From: Dokdonella koreensis DS-123
GTDB taxonomy: Bacteria > Pseudomonadota > Gammaproteobacteria > Xanthomonadales > Rhodanobacteraceae
Direction: 5' to 3'
DNA: 64,000 nucleotides
Assembly: GCF_001632775.1 (NCBI RefSeq)
Contig: NZ_CP015249.1
Coordinates: 4,134,686-4,198,685, forward strand
Shown: positions 1 to 8,404 of the stretch, piece after piece
Layout of the letters: the number at the start of each line of letters is the position of its first letter
Numbering within the stretch: position 1 is the first letter of the stretch
The notes under the pieces: model-generated
What the model saw: the letters and a program-made list of their open reading frames with translations, nothing else
What the model was told of the DNA's origin: nothing
The model's database searches: none
Program-made: the position numbers and the translations under genes

Positions 1-1
1 C

Positions 2-589
2 GTCGCCGCCGACCGCGTGTTCGCGAACGGTTTCGACGACAGCGGCGACGGCCTCTGCGGCGGCGCGCTGCGCACGTACGACGATGCCGACGCCTTCCTG
101 GCCGAGGTCGCGCCCGGCGCGCACCGCAATGCCTTCACCGGCCTGCGCAGCGGCTACGTCCACGGCCCGCTGGCGTTCGGCGACGGCGGCTTCACCTATA
201 CCGTCATCGGCGCGCCGGCGGGTTTCTTCGGCAACCTGTTCCTGTTCGCCGGTGCCGGCATGCTCGCGCCGATGGGTCCCGGCGAGGACAGTTCGCTGAC
301 GATCACCTTCACCGGCGCGCCGGTGACCGCGCTCGGCGGCAACTTCTGGGGCCAGTCGTTCTTCGTCTCGGCCAGCATCGAGGAGAACCTGCAGCTGCCC
401 ACGCCGATCGTGTTGACGCTGGACGACGGCACCGTCGAGACGTTCACCGCGACCAGCCAGCGCGACTTCCGCGGCTTCGTCGCGACGCGGCCGATCCGCA
501 GCCTGACCGTCACCGCGCCGGTGCCGCTGCCCGACGGCGACCACGCCTGGGGCGTGTTCGACAACCTGGTCGTCGGCCGCACCCGCTGA
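2..589 (+). CDS. Secreted protein, 3' part of a longer gene (function unknown)
   Basis: The frame is open from base 2 with no start inside the window, so this is the C-terminal 195 residues of a longer protein. It begins with a DRVFANGFDD motif, the same short tag-like motif seen in several secreted proteins of this window. About 180 residues of beta-rich sequence follow (TLDDGTVETFTA, WGVFDNLVVG), with the look of a PEP-CTERM or choice-of-anchor-like lectin fold. No C-terminal membrane helix or sorting signal is visible. It converges on the next gene across a GC-rich hairpin. Function is not recognised; extracellular location is inferred from composition and from the shared motif. Confidence 0.75.
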   Translation, partial: VAADRVFANGFDDSGDGLCGGALRTYDDADAFLAEVAPGAHRNAFTGLRSGYVHGPLAFGDGGFTYTVIGAPAGFFGNLFLFAGAGMLAPMGPGEDSSLTITFTGAPVTALGGNFWGQSFFVSASIEENLQLPTPIVLTLDDGTVETFTATSQRDFRGFVATRPIRSLTVTAPVPLPDGDHAWGVFDNLVVGRTR

Positions 590-606
590 GGCGCAACCCG
601 TCCTGG

Positions 607-628
607 GCGCGCGGCGCAGGCCGCGCGC
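607..628. terminator. GC hairpin between convergent genes
   Basis: A 9-bp perfect stem (607-615 with 620-628) closes on a four-base GCAG loop. It lies between two convergent stop codons and abuts the stop of the minus-strand gene at 629. There is no T-run on either side, so intrinsic termination is plausible but not certain. Confidence 0.45.
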
Positions 629-1471
629 TCAGGTATGCCCCAGCCGCGGGTCGTCGTAGTAGTCGTTGACCTGGTTCGGATTCGCGCAGCCGCCGGTCGA
701 GCCGAGCATGCGTTCGCCCTCGACGCGCTGGAACGCCGGGTCCTCGTTGTAGACGTTGCGGTAGATCGCGATCACGGTCAGCGGATCGGTCGCGAACGAG
801 GCGGTCTCGCCGTCGTACTCGGCCGCATCGCGCGCCGCGGTGTCGGCCGCGTCCTGGCCGTGATGGACCACCGTATTGGTCGTGTTGGCGAACCGCAGGT
901 TGCGGTCGCCGTCGTAGATCGCGGTTTCGAGGACCAGCCCCTGCGGACCGACCGCATGCATCGTCAGCTTGGCACCGCCGTCCAGCAGTACCGAACGCCG
1001 GGAGCCGTCCCATTCGGGCTCGCCGCCCCAGTCCTTGATGTGCTTGCCGTTGAGGTTTTCGTGCGGGTCGCCCCAGTGCTCAACCGTGTTGAAGCCGAAC
1101 GGATCGGTCACCGTGATCGTGTGGTGGTCGATCTTGATCGTGTAGCCGGCGCGCGTCACATACGCCATCGGCGAGCCGGCGCCGCCCGGCTGCGCCAGCG
1201 TGCCGCGCTCGAACGCGTCGCGGAACAGCGACCGCGGACACTCGGTAGCGGCCATCAGCGGCACGCCGCCGAGTGGGATCCCCAGCGTCCAGCGTTCCGG
1301 CACCGCGGGCTGCGCGGCTGTCGCGGCGGTGCCGCTGCCGCAGAGGGTCGCGACCAGCAGCGCCAGCGCGACACCCTGGCGCCGGCCGGACCGAACCGGC
1401 CGGCGGCGGGTCGTGCCGGGGTAGCGGGTGGAAGCGAACGAGCACGCCATCATCATCGGACCGGTCCTCAT
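629..1471 (-). CDS. Secreted protein with GDPH motif (DUF1521/MIIA-like)
   Basis: 280 residues. An arginine-rich n-region precedes a hydrophobic stretch (about 33-53) ending in alanines, a probable signal peptide; the exact start is uncertain because several ATGs lie at the front. Residues 82-89 (LFRDAFER) match the tag motif found in other secreted proteins here, unusually close to the N-terminus. Residues 134-137 are GDPH within EHWGDPHENL, followed by a glycine- and aspartate-rich segment and beta strands (VLLDGGAKLTMHA). This resembles the calcium-induced autocleavage (MIIA, DUF1521) domain of NopE-type proteins or a von Willebrand D-like domain, where the D-P bond of GDPH is cut. The family call is by motif and layout only. 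Confidence 0.6.
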   Translation of the reverse strand: MRTGPMMMACSFASTRYPGTTRRRPVRSGRRQGVALALLVATLCGSGTAATAAQPAVPERWTLGIPLGGVPLMAATECPRSLFRDAFERGTLAQPGGAGSPMAYVTRAGYTIKIDHHTITVTDPFGFNTVEHWGDPHENLNGKHIKDWGGEPEWDGSRRSVLLDGGAKLTMHAVGPQGLVLETAIYDGDRNLRFANTTNTVVHHGQDAADTAARDAAEYDGETASFATDPLTVIAIYRNVYNEDPAFQRVEGERMLGSTGGCANPNQVNDYYDDPRLGHT

Positions 1472-1610
1472 ACGGGGCGCGCCGCGCTCGGCGCCGTCGG
1501 TCTCTCTGCGCAGAACGGCGGCCGATCGGCTCAGGCCGGCGCGAGGCGTCCCGGATGTCGATGCGAACGGGGCGGCTCGGGAGCCGCCGGCGTCCTGCGC
1601 GGCCGGGCGC

Positions 1611-2492
1611 TCAACCGATGCAGTGCGCGAGGAAGGCCTGCAGCGCCTCGGACAGGCGCTTCTTCTCGTGGTGGACGAACGAGAACGGCCGGCTCAGCCG
1701 CGGCAACGTCGTCGGCAACACCACCAGCCGGCCCAGATCCAGCAGATCGCGCACGACGCTGCGCGAGAGGCAGCTGACGCCCAGCCCTTCGGCGACCGCG
1801 TACTTGATCGCCTCGGAGCTGCCCAGCGTCATGTCGGCCGGCAGGTGGTCGAGGTGCGGCAGCAGCGCCTGTTCGACCGCCTCGCGCGTGCCGGAGCCCG
1901 GTTCGCGCAGCAGCCAGCGCACCTCGCGCAGGCGACGCAGCGGCAGGCGCCCCTGCGCCGCGCTGCGCGCCAGCGGATGGGTCGGTGCCGCGACCACCAC
2001 CAGCTCGTCCTGGCGCCACGGGATCACCGTCACCGCGTCGGCACGGCAGGGCCCTTCGATGAAGCCCAGGTCCACCTCGAACGCGGTCACGGCGTTGACC
2101 ACCTCCAGCGTATTGCCCACGCGCAGGCCCAGCCGCGCCTCGGGCCACTGCGCCCGAAAGCCGGCGAGCAGGCCCGGCAGCACGTAGTTGCCGATCGTGG
2201 TGCTGGCCGCCAGGCGCAGGTCGGGCCGGCCGGCCCCGCCGAACGCGGCCTCGATGTCGCGCGCATCGTCCAGCAGCGCCACCGCCGCCGGCAGCAGAGC
2301 CCGGCCGCGATCGTTCAGCAGCAGGCGGCGGCCGATGCGATCGAACAGCCGCGCATCGAGCGCGCGCTCCAGCTCGGCCAGCGCGACGCTGGTCGCCGAC
2401 TGCGACAGCGCCACGCGGTCCGCCGCCGCCACGGTGCTGCCGGTCTCGGCCACCGCACGGAAGATCTGCAATTGACGCAAGGTCAGCCGCAT
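1611..2492 (-). CDS. LysR-family transcriptional regulator (YeiE-like)
   Basis: 293 residues, normal LysR length. The N-terminal winged helix-turn-helix begins MRLTLRQLQIFRAVAETGS and covers about residues 1-60. A periplasmic-binding-protein-like effector domain follows from about 90 to 290 (LRLAASTTIGNYVLPGLL). It is divergently transcribed from a YeiH-type transporter with 109 bp between starts, the same arrangement as enteric yeiE/yeiH, so it probably controls that transporter and itself. The effector is unknown. The two inverted repeats in the shared intergenic region are good candidates for its binding sites. Confidence 0.9.
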   Translation of the reverse strand: MRLTLRQLQIFRAVAETGSTVAAADRVALSQSATSVALAELERALDARLFDRIGRRLLLNDRGRALLPAAVALLDDARDIEAAFGGAGRPDLRLAASTTIGNYVLPGLLAGFRAQWPEARLGLRVGNTLEVVNAVTAFEVDLGFIEGPCRADAVTVIPWRQDELVVVAAPTHPLARSAAQGRLPLRRLREVRWLLREPGSGTREAVEQALLPHLDHLPADMTLGSSEAIKYAVAEGLGVSCLSRSVVRDLLDLGRLVVLPTTLPRLSRPFSFVHHEKKRLSEALQAFLAHCIG

Positions 2493-2500
2493 ACCGCCAT

Positions 2501-2535
2501 CTATCGATAAAGTACATAGATTCTATTAGAAGAAT
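2501..2535. promoter_or_regulatory. Candidate LysR operator between divergent genes
   Basis: Two inverted repeats sit side by side just upstream of the regulator start: CTAT (2501-2504) with ATAG (2516-2519), a T-N11-A type LysR box, and ATTCT (2520-2524) with AGAAT (2531-2535) around a 6-bp spacer. This is an AT-rich patch in an otherwise GC-rich region, where both divergent promoters should lie. Assignment to the LysR protein is inference from position. Confidence 0.5.
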
Positions 2536-2601
2536 CCGTTTTATGGATATGAGGCAAGCTGCCAGAGTGCGCGCCCGCTACGTCCAACCGCTCGCGCACC
2601 C

Positions 2602-3669
2602 ATGTCCTCCGTCGTTCCCGCCCTCCCCGCCCGCCACCCCTGGCTGGCGCGCCTGCCCGGGCTTGCCCTCGCCGCCGCGATCGCCGCGGCCGCCACCCTC
2701 GCCGCCGGCCATCCCTGGCTGCAGGGTCACGGCATCGGCGCGCTGACGCTGGCCATCGTCATCGGCATGGCGGTGGGCAACCTTGCCCCGGCGCGCTGGC
2801 TGGGCGCCTCCGCATCCGGGCTGGCGTATGCCAAGCAGACGCTCCTGCGCCTGGGCATCGTGCTGTACGGCCTGCGCATCAGCTTCCACGACGTGGCGGC
2901 CATCGGCGTCGCCGGCGTGCTGATCGACGCACTGGCGCTGGCCAGCACGTTCGCGCTGGCCTGGCGGCTGGGGCCACGCCTGTTCGGCCTGGACCCGACG
3001 ACGTCGATGCTGGTCGGCGCCGGCGGCGCGATCTGCGGCGCCGCCGCGGTGATGGCGACCGCACCCGTCGCGCGCGCACGCGACGAGCAGGTCGCCGTCG
3101 CAGTCGCCACGGTGGTGGTGTTCGGCACGGTGGCGATGTTCCTGTATCCGCTGCTGTACACACTGGCCGGCTCGCTAGGCGCCGATGTCTCGCCGCTGCA
3201 CTACGGCGTGTATGCCGGCTCCACCGTGCACGAGGTGGCCCAGGTGGTCGTCGCCGGCCGCGCAGTCGGCGAGCAGGCCGCCGACGTCGCCGTGGTCACC
3301 AAGATGGTCCGCGTGATGATGCTGGCGCCGTTCCTGCTGCTGCTCTCCGCCTGGCTTGCGCGCAAGGCCCCGGAGCCGGCCGCCGGCGCCAGCCCCGCCC
3401 GGCTGCACGTGCCGTGGTTCGCGCTCGGCTTCATCGCCGTCGCCGGCATCCATTCGCTCGGCGTGCTGCCCGGGCGCGCGGTCTCGATCGGCGTCGAACT
3501 CGACGCGATCATCCTGGCCACCGCAATGGCCGCCCTCGGCGCCAGCACGCGCATAGCCGCGATCCGCCGTGCCGGCCTGCGTCCACTGGCGCTGGCCGGC
3601 ACGCTGTTCGCGTGGCTGATCGTCGGCGGGCTGGCGATCAATGCGGCGGTGTGGGGGCTGCTGGGCTGA
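2602..3669 (+). CDS. yeiH: YeiH family putative sulfate exporter (UPF0324)
   Basis: 355 residues with about ten hydrophobic segments, the normal length for the PSE/YeiH family of inner-membrane transporters. Family-typical stretches are visible: GLRISF, the glycine-rich GGAICGAAAVMA, GSTVHEVAQVVVAG and KMVRVMMLAP. Members are annotated as putative sulfate exporters, but the substrate is not firmly established. The gene stands divergent to a LysR regulator as in enterobacterial yeiE-yeiH, so regulated efflux of a sulfur compound is a reasonable inference. An 8-bp hairpin (3709-3716 with 3727-3734) lies about 40 bp after the stop and may end the transcript. Confidence 0.9.
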   Translation: MSSVVPALPARHPWLARLPGLALAAAIAAAATLAAGHPWLQGHGIGALTLAIVIGMAVGNLAPARWLGASASGLAYAKQTLLRLGIVLYGLRISFHDVAAIGVAGVLIDALALASTFALAWRLGPRLFGLDPTTSMLVGAGGAICGAAAVMATAPVARARDEQVAVAVATVVVFGTVAMFLYPLLYTLAGSLGADVSPLHYGVYAGSTVHEVAQVVVAGRAVGEQAADVAVVTKMVRVMMLAPFLLLLSAWLARKAPEPAAGASPARLHVPWFALGFIAVAGIHSLGVLPGRAVSIGVELDAIILATAMAALGASTRIAAIRRAGLRPLALAGTLFAWLIVGGLAINAAVWGLLG

Positions 3670-3849
3670 GCGAAGACCCCGTACCGGTTCCACACGGTTG
3701 CCCGCCGGATCCAACGCAGACCTGCTCGTTGGATGAGGCGTCGCCGGGAAGGTCGTAGATCGATCCGCTCTTGCGTCACCTTCAATCTGGCACCGACGGC
3801 AAGGCCGCTGCCCGGGCAACACATCCCGTAGCCCGCCACGTCGAACGGG

Positions 3850-4020
3850 ATGCCTGGTGTCGCGCCGCCGCCCGAACTCGATCGCGTGCTCCGCGGCTGC
3901 GAACGCGCAGGCGCGCAAGCGACGCCGCTGCTCCACCCCGCTGGGCTCGTGCTGCAGGGCAATCGGCCGCCGCCACACGTCAACGTCCTGGTCCGCCCCG
4001 TCTTCAAAGGCGGGCATCGA
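3850..4020 (+). pseudogene. Decayed partial copy of the SnoaL/NTF2-like gene at 8405
   Basis: Read on the plus strand, this stretch encodes MPGVAPPPELDRVLRGCERA, then GLVLQGNRPP. It aligns in order with PGVALPADLDRVLRDYERA and GFVLQSNRPP of the intact protein at 8405-8935. About a dozen bases are missing in the middle, there is no signal peptide upstream, and similarity fades after the NRPP block. The rest of the 400-bp gap between yeiH and the ATPase gene holds nothing I can recognise. Duplication and decay is the simplest reading; the ~4.5 kb distance argues against a simple tandem copy. Confidence 0.6.
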
Positions 4021-4069
4021 CCTTGCAGGGGCGTCATGATCGACCGTCGCTCTCCACCACCGCACCTGG

Positions 4070-5230
4070 CTACCGCTCCGGCCAATACCACGCCGGCGCA
4101 TCCAACATCCCCTGACCCACGATCCCGGTCTGGCTGAACTGCTTCTCCAGATGGATGCTGTTGCAATCGGCTTGCGCCTCCAGGGCCGCGATCAAGCGCG
4201 AGGCATGCGACACCACCCAGACCTGCGTGCTGCGCGCCCCATGCGCGATCAGCCGTGCCAGCGCCGGCAGCAGGTCCGGATGCAGGCTGGTCTCGGGTTC
4301 GTTGAGCACCATCAGTGGCGGCGGGCGCGGCGTGTGCAAGGCGGCGATCCACAACAGATAGCGCAGCGTGCCGTCGGACAATTCCGCCGCCGACAACGGC
4401 CGCAGCAATCCGTGCTGGGAGAACTCCAGCGCGAAGCGGTCGCCGTCACCGACCACCGCCACGCGCGTTCCGGGAAAGGCATCGTCGACCGCCGCCGCCA
4501 GCGCACGCGCATCGCCGATCTCGACGATGGTCTGCCACGCCGCGGCCAGATCACGGCCGTCGTGGCTGAGCACCGGCGTGCGCGTGCCCAGCTGCGGCTG
4601 GCGCGCCGGCGCTTGCAGGTCGCTACGGAAATGATCGTAGAACCGCCAACCGCGGATGGTCTCGCGCAGGCTCAACACTTCCGGCGCGGCCTGCGGGTCG
4701 GCGAGCTGGGCGAACACGCTCTCGAACAGGCTCACGTGCTCGGCCGCCACCCGCCAGCCGCGGCCCGCACGCACCCGCGCCATCGGTCCGCGCCGGTCCA
4801 ACAGCACGTTCGACTGGCGCAGGAACGGCCCGCTCCAGATCACCTCGCGCTTGATCTGCGGATCGTGGGCGAAACGCGACAGGCTCGGCTCGGGCAGGCC
4901 CAGGTCGATCGCGTAGCCGTAGTCGTCACCTGCGAAACCCAGTCGCAACGACACCGGCGCGGTGCGCGGACCGCCCTGGATCGGCACTTCGCCGCGGCGC
5001 ATGCGCGCACTGATCGTCTCCGGCCCGGCCCACAGCGTCGACTGAAGCCCGCCTTCACGTGCGAGCGCCGGCACCACCCCGCCCTGCGCGGTTTCGGACA
5101 ACAGCCTCAGCGCGCGGTACAGGTTCGACTTGCCACTGCCATTGGCGCCGGTGACGACGTTCAAGCGCCCCATCGGCAGCACCAGGTCGCGCAGGGATCG
5201 GTAGTTGGCGACGGCGAGCGTAGTGAGCAT
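4070..5230 (-). CDS. RecF/SMC-like AAA ATPase (COG4637-type)
   Basis: 386 residues from the chosen ATG at 5230, which starts MLTTLAVANYRSLRDLVLP, the usual N-terminus of this family; an upstream in-frame extension of 54 residues has low-complexity composition and was rejected. Walker A is GANGSGKS at residues 28-35. An ABC-like signature is ELSDGTLRYLL, and Walker B is PLMVLNEPETSLHPDL near residue 325, followed by the switch histidine region VVSHASRL. These are the parts of a RecF/Rad50-type ATPase head without a long coiled coil. Such stand-alone predicted ATPases act on DNA or in defence, but this one has no nuclease partner beside it, so no specific role is claimed. Confidence 0.85.
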   Translation of the reverse strand: MLTTLAVANYRSLRDLVLPMGRLNVVTGANGSGKSNLYRALRLLSETAQGGVVPALAREGGLQSTLWAGPETISARMRRGEVPIQGGPRTAPVSLRLGFAGDDYGYAIDLGLPEPSLSRFAHDPQIKREVIWSGPFLRQSNVLLDRRGPMARVRAGRGWRVAAEHVSLFESVFAQLADPQAAPEVLSLRETIRGWRFYDHFRSDLQAPARQPQLGTRTPVLSHDGRDLAAAWQTIVEIGDARALAAAVDDAFPGTRVAVVGDGDRFALEFSQHGLLRPLSAAELSDGTLRYLLWIAALHTPRPPPLMVLNEPETSLHPDLLPALARLIAHGARSTQVWVVSHASRLIAALEAQADCNSIHLEKQFSQTGIVGQGMLDAPAWYWPER

Positions 5231-5502
5231 TGGCGATGAACCACGAGATGGGCGGGCCAGCCTGCGCGGCGCGCGTCTCACCGGTTGCGCCGCGACGCCG
5301 GCCTGGCACGATGACAACGATTCGAGACGCGGCCCGGCAAGCGGACAGGGCGCACCGCGGCCCCCTTCAGCCGCGGTTGTACCCGCACCCACCGCGTGCG
5401 TCTACGCTCGCCTAGGTGCAAATCAGAGGAGCGTCGAGTTTTCCCGGGCGACAAGACGACGCTACCCCCGAGCGCGCTCCCCTGTTCTCGATTCCCCGCC
5501 CT

Positions 5503-6936
5503 TCAGACCTTCGCCTGCTTCCACCGCCCGCGCGTGAACAGCCACAGCGTGAACAGGCCGACCGAGGTCTCGGACACGAACACGCCCCAGAACACGCCCA
5601 GCTCCTTCCAGCCGAAGTGGATCGCCAGCAGGTAGCACAGCGGAATCTGGATCAGCCAGAAGAACACCACATTGATCTTGGTCGGCGTGATCGTGTCGCC
5701 GGCGCCGTTGAACGCCTGCACCGTCACCATCCACCAGCCGTAGACCCATAGCGCGTACGACAGGATGCGCAGCCATTCCGCGCCGACCTTGACCACCTCC
5801 GGGTCGCTGCTGAAGAACGCGACCAGCGGCTGCGGGAACGCGAAGAACAGCACCGACACGCCGATCAGGTAGGCCATGTTGTACCAGCCGATGCGCCACA
5901 CCGACGCCTCGGCACGATCGGCGTGGCCGGCGCCCAGGTTCTGTCCCACCAGGGTCGCGGCCGCATTGGACATGCCCCAGGCCGGCATCATCGTGAACAT
6001 CATGAGGCGGATCGCGATGGTCGCGCCGGCCACTGCCGTGCTGCCGATCTCGGCGAGGATGCGCATCAGGAAGATCCACGCCGTCATCGCCACGATCATC
6101 TGGCCGATGCCGCCGAGCGAGGTGCGCACGATGTTCCACAACGCTGCACCGCGCCAGACCAGCTGCGCGAGGCTCACGCGGATGTGCTTGCCGCTGTGGA
6201 ACAGCATCCAGAGCTGGTACAGCACGCCGCAGCCACGACCGATGGTGGTAGCGATCGCTGCGCCTTCGATGCCCAGCGCCGGCACCGGGCCGAAGCCGAA
6301 GATCAACAGCGGGCACAGCAGGATGTTGAGGCCGTTGGACAGCCACAGCACCCGCATCGCGATCGCCGCGTCGCCGGCACCGCGGAAGATCGCGTTGATC
6401 ACGAACAGCAGCACGATCACCGCGTTGCTGCCGAGCATCCATTGCGTGTAGCGGTAGCCGTGCTCGATCGCCCAGGCGTCGGCGCCCATCAGCCGCAGCA
6501 GGTCCTGCGCGTAGAAGATGCCGACCAGCGCCGGCAGCACCGACACCAGCAGGGCGACGAAGATCGCCTGCACCGCCGTGATCGCCGCCTCCTCGCGCTT
6601 GCCCTCGCCGATGCGCCGCGCCACCACCGCGGTCACCGCCATCGCCAGGCCCATCGCCACCGCATAGAGCAGGAACAGGTAGCTCTCGGTCAGGCCGACC
6701 GTGGCGACGGCCGAGGGGCCGAGCTTGGAGACGAAGAAGATGTCGACCACCGCGAAGGTCGACTCCAGCACCAGCTCCAGCACCATCGGCACGGCCAGCA
6801 GGAACACCGCGCGGCGCAGCGGGATGCGGGTGTAGTCGGCGTCGGTACCGCGGACCGCGTCGCGCAGTTCGCGCCACAGCGAGTGCGGCGGGTGGGCGGC
6901 GGTGGCGGAACCGGATGCCGGTGTTTCAGGGGTCAT
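5503..6936 (-). CDS. MATE family efflux transporter
   Basis: 477 residues with twelve predicted membrane helices in two halves, the standard size for multidrug and toxic compound extrusion proteins. Typical segments are PMVLELVLESTFAVVDIFFV in helix 1, the MGLAMAVTAVVARRIGEG loop, and NAAATLVGQNLGAG in the second half. It should export cationic or aromatic compounds by Na+ or H+ antiport across the inner membrane; the substrate cannot be told from sequence. It is a single gene, with about 270 bp of unassigned sequence after the divergent ATPase start and 330 bp before the next gene. Confidence 0.93.
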   Translation of the reverse strand: MTPETPASGSATAAHPPHSLWRELRDAVRGTDADYTRIPLRRAVFLLAVPMVLELVLESTFAVVDIFFVSKLGPSAVATVGLTESYLFLLYAVAMGLAMAVTAVVARRIGEGKREEAAITAVQAIFVALLVSVLPALVGIFYAQDLLRLMGADAWAIEHGYRYTQWMLGSNAVIVLLFVINAIFRGAGDAAIAMRVLWLSNGLNILLCPLLIFGFGPVPALGIEGAAIATTIGRGCGVLYQLWMLFHSGKHIRVSLAQLVWRGAALWNIVRTSLGGIGQMIVAMTAWIFLMRILAEIGSTAVAGATIAIRLMMFTMMPAWGMSNAAATLVGQNLGAGHADRAEASVWRIGWYNMAYLIGVSVLFFAFPQPLVAFFSSDPEVVKVGAEWLRILSYALWVYGWWMVTVQAFNGAGDTITPTKINVVFFWLIQIPLCYLLAIHFGWKELGVFWGVFVSETSVGLFTLWLFTRGRWKQAKV

Positions 6937-7231
6937 TGCTTGCTCCTGGGCTTCGGGCGCCCCGACGCAGGGTACGGCGCCGGGCGGAAAATCGGGGGTG
7001 ACGCCGCCACGACGTTCGGCAGGGCGCGGAATCGACAGGGCACAGGAGCAGGGTCACGCTTTCGACGGTACCGGCGCCAAACATTCGCCGCGGAGCACTC
7101 CGCGTTGCCGCCCGCTCCCAGATCGCCTCGGACGGCTAAGCTGGTCGCGGGCGGCCGACAAGGCAGCGCGACAGATACCAGCCCAGCCTCAGCTCTGTCC
7201 AGAACACGCTCCGTCCGAAGAGGGTTGTCAC

Positions 7232-7266
7232 TTGACACATTTCGATGATTAGCTAACTATCGCACC
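7232..7266 (+). promoter_or_regulatory. Promoter and palindromic operator of the ArsR gene
   Basis: TTGACA at 7232-7237 is a perfect -35 box. With a 17-bp spacer, the -10 is AACTAT at 7255-7260, placing transcription start near 7267, which is the ATG itself. No Shine-Dalgarno sequence precedes that ATG, so the mRNA may be leaderless. An 8-bp palindrome, TTAGCTAA (7249-7256), overlaps the -10 and is a likely autorepression site. Confidence 0.55.
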
Positions 7267-7563
7267 ATGAGCCAGGTCTTCAGAGCCCTTTCCGACCCTA
7301 CCCGCCGGCGGGTGCTGCAGCTGCTACGCGACGGGCCGATGAGCGCCGGCGAGCTCAGCGACCAGTTCGACGTCTCCAAGCCGACGATGTCGGCGCATTT
7401 CGCGGTGCTGAAAGAAGCCGACCTGGTGCATGCCGAGAAGGCCGGCAAGTCCGTCATCTATCACCTCAAGCTCTCGGTGCTCGAAGAAGCCTTGCTGGGC
7501 TTCGTCCATTCGTTCGGCCTGGGCACGCAGGCGCCGAAGCTCAAGAAGGAGACTGCACGATGA
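7267..7563 (+). CDS. ArsR/SdpR-family autorepressor
   Basis: 98 residues, one winged helix-turn-helix domain: SQVFRALSDPTRRRVLQLL, then recognition helix VSKPTMSAHFAVLKEADLV and a wing ending VIYHLKLS. The family hallmark of metal-sensing ArsR proteins (ELCVCD in the recognition helix) is absent, and the sequence fits the SdpR autorepressor branch. It overlaps the next gene by 4 bp (ATGA), so the two are translationally coupled, as sdpR-sdpI are in Bacillus. By analogy the membrane protein may sequester the repressor; that is inference. Confidence 0.88.
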   Translation: MSQVFRALSDPTRRRVLQLLRDGPMSAGELSDQFDVSKPTMSAHFAVLKEADLVHAEKAGKSVIYHLKLSVLEEALLGFVHSFGLGTQAPKLKKETAR

Positions 7564-7934
7564 ACAGGGAGCTGCTCTCGGACCTCGCCTGGGGCGGTGG
7601 CATTCTCGTTCTGGCGCTCGGCGCGAGTTTCGCGCGCAAGCTCGGCTATATCGATGCCGACACGGTCACGCGGATGGTCATGGGCGCCACGGGACTGATG
7701 GTCGCCTGGTTCGGCAACCGGATGCCCAAGCGGATCGTGCCGAGCTCACGGGCTCGTCAGGCTGCGCGCGTAGGAGGCTGGACCATGACGCTGAGTGGCC
7801 TCGTCTATGCCGGGCTGTGGCTGTTCGCCCCGATTCAACTCGCGGTAGCGGGCGGATGCAGCGCGGTCATGGCAGGGATAGCCGTGACGCTGGGCTACTG
7901 CCTGTCGCTGCGGGCCAAGGCAAAGGCCTCCTAG
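7560..7934 (+). CDS. Small membrane protein, possibly SdpI-like
   Basis: 124 residues with about four hydrophobic segments (8-25, 37-50, 75-90, 93-115). A GNRMPK motif follows the second helix, and an ARVGGWTMTLSGLVYAGLW stretch recalls the GNYLPK and (H)RFGGWLF blocks of SdpI-family immunity proteins, but the N-terminal half of SdpI is missing. Coupling to the ArsR-type gene supports an SdpI-like signalling or immunity role. No sdpC-like toxin gene is nearby. The family assignment is tentative. Confidence 0.6.
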   Translation: MNRELLSDLAWGGGILVLALGASFARKLGYIDADTVTRMVMGATGLMVAWFGNRMPKRIVPSSRARQAARVGGWTMTLSGLVYAGLWLFAPIQLAVAGGCSAVMAGIAVTLGYCLSLRAKAKAS

Positions 7935-8081
7935 TTCCGGATGGTCATGCAGCCGGACAACTTCACCGCTGCGAGCGAAACCACGTGGTCATTGATTCGA
8001 ACCAATGCCACCTCGCAGTGCGGCCTCGCTCAAACGTCAGGTATTTCACGTGCCAGCAGGCACATTCATGGGAGCGTGAAC

Positions 8082-8270
8082 ATGACTGCATCCGATGACA
8101 AGACTCAGGAAAAGAAGCCTCTTGCCGGCGCCGGGATCGCTGTCGGCATCGCCATCGGCGTGGCACTCGGCGCGGCCTTTGACCAGCTTGCGCTCGGCAC
8201 GGCGTTGGGCGCCGCGTTCGGTGCGGCGATCGATGCTGTATCGCATGCAAGGCGCAAGAAGGAACGGTAG
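8082..8270 (+). CDS. Small glycine-zipper membrane protein
   Basis: 62 residues. The ATG at 8082 follows a GGAG ribosome-binding site at 8071-8074. A charged N-terminus (TASDDKTQEKK) is followed by two hydrophobic segments rich in GxxxG and AxxxG spacing (GAGIAVGIAIGVALGAAF, then GTALGAAFGAAIDAV) and a basic tail (RRKKER). Such glycine-zipper proteins insert in the inner membrane, often as oligomers. No specific function is recognised. Confidence 0.65.
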   Translation: MTASDDKTQEKKPLAGAGIAVGIAIGVALGAAFDQLALGTALGAAFGAAIDAVSHARRKKER

Positions 8271-8404
8271 CTCCGCTCGCCCGGCCTGCTACCCGCGCAC
8301 GCTCTCGGCCGGCTGGCACACTGTTCCCGGGCTGATCGTCGGCGGTACGATCCTGCGCGGGAAATCCCCGGTGAAGGTCCACGAGCTTGAGAGGAATCGA
8401 CTAG

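Noticed and set aside
3201-4352. A long minus-strand frame across yeiH, the gap and the ATPase gene end
   Set aside because: It covers the 3' parts of two real genes on different strands and has no recognisable domain.
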